Below are positions 5,254-5,736 of a stretch of 5,736 nucleotides of DNA, in pieces. The stretch's first letter is position 1. Each line of letters opens with the position of its first letter. The notes beneath the pieces were generated by a model. That model ran no database searches. It saw only the letters and a list, made by a program, of their open reading frames with translations, and was not told where the DNA came from. Origin of the DNA: Oscillospiraceae bacterium (GTDB lineage Bacteria > Bacillota > Clostridia > Oscillospirales > Oscillospiraceae); contig JAISFB010000018.1 in NCBI GenBank assembly GCA_031263805.1, forward strand, positions 1 through 5,736, read 5' to 3'. Position numbers and translations under genes: made by a program.

Positions 5254-5701
5254 CTATCCGCTGATTCACGACTGGTTTCGTCACGCTGACAACGATTACA
5301 AAGTAGCAGAGTATTTATTACTCGAATTCCACCCTGTGCAAATTGAGATAATCTGTTTTCATTGTCAGCAAGCCGCAGAAAAGTGGCTGAAAGGCTATCT
5401 TGTTTATATGGGCATTGCAGAGATTCCCAAGACTCACGAATTGAACAAACTCCGTGATACTTGCGCTGAGTTTGATCCTCGATTCGAAGAGATTGCCGCA
5501 GAGTGCGACTTTCTAACGCAATTTGGCGTTACCCCGCGCTATCCCGACGAATGGGAGGTGATTGAGCAAGATGCCCGACGGGCAGTAGACTGTGCAACCA
5601 TGATCAATAACATTACGCCATTGACAGATTTGCGAAATAGGACGGCTGAGGCTATGGCAAATAATAACGAATCACTTTCACACAGTCAGCAAATGATGTA
5701 A
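5246..5701 (+). CDS. HEPN-domain protein, probable toxin partner of the MNT protein
   Basis: This encodes a 151-residue helical HEPN-domain protein. ATG 5246 overlaps the upstream gene by 8 nt and is preceded by GAGGGG (5231-5236); longer in-frame starts would lie wholly inside the MNT gene. The HEPN signature is clear: FHCQQAAEKWLKGYLVYMG (38-56), then KTHEL (62-66) and a late TPRYPDEW (96-103), as in the PF05168-type HEPN family that pairs with MNT nucleotidyltransferases. Many HEPN toxins are RNases using an Rx4-6H motif; no such motif is visible here, the nearest being the adjacent Arg12-His13, so RNase activity is doubtful. After about residue 125 comes a polar tail ending SLSHSQQMM, beyond the expected domain. 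Roles compatible with the family include toxin, or a substrate-binding partner of the nucleotidyltransferase. Base composition is near 42% GC in the two 60-base stretches counted (5281-5340 and 5401-5460). Confidence 0.83.
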   Translation: MVDYPLIHDWFRHADNDYKVAEYLLLEFHPVQIEIICFHCQQAAEKWLKGYLVYMGIAEIPKTHELNKLRDTCAEFDPRFEEIAAECDFLTQFGVTPRYPDEWEVIEQDARRAVDCATMINNITPLTDLRNRTAEAMANNNESLSHSQQMM

Positions 5702-5736
5702 TGTGATGAACGTATCTAAATCGGGCTAAAAAGCCA

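Noticed and set aside
5724..5735. GGCT-AAAA-AGCC hairpin after the HEPN stop, a possible terminator
   Set aside because: The stem is only 4 bp and the window ends before any U-tract could be seen.

Overview
The window suggests an anaerobic acetogen-type bacterium, most likely a GC-rich member of the Clostridia or a close relative. The evidence is a bacterial acetyl-CoA synthase (AcsB) of the Moorella/Clostridium type, a CooC-type maturation ATPase directly upstream, strong AGGAGG-type ribosome binding sites, and a consensus sigma-A promoter. Species cannot be assigned from the sequence alone.

Layout, all genes on the + strand. (1) 1-1089: the C-terminal 362 codons of a membrane sensor histidine kinase whose 5' end lies outside the window. 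(2) 1090-1302: a non-coding gap with a perfect TTGACA-N17-TATAAT promoter, a leader that can form a long-range stem, and a 13-bp tandem repeat just before a strong Shine-Dalgarno. (3) 1303-2602: three maturation genes, namely a small His-rich helical protein (candidate metal carrier, CooJ-like by analogy), a CooT-family small nickel protein and a CooC/AcsF ATPase. (4) 2660-4789: a complete acsB with all six A-cluster cysteines. (5) 4909-5701: a lower-GC, 8-nt-overlapping MNT nucleotidyltransferase/HEPN pair with its own predicted promoter.

How the genes fit together: acetyl-CoA synthase needs nickel at its A-cluster. The three genes ahead of acsB look like a nickel handling and insertion set. 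The order (His-rich protein, CooT, CooC) resembles the content of the cooCTJ nickel cassette known from CO-oxidising bacteria, but here it is attached to the ACS gene rather than to a CODH gene. No CODH subunit (acsA), corrinoid protein (acsC/acsD) or methyltransferase (acsE) gene is visible. Downstream the pathway genes stop and a probable toxin-antitoxin module of different base composition begins.

A recurring feature is that the non-coding gaps ahead of the His-rich gene, cooT and acsB each carry a different short tandem duplication (13 bp x2, 36 bp x3, 18 bp x2). The 36-bp array is the most striking: it starts inside the last codons of the His-rich gene and continues past its stop codon in the same reading frame.
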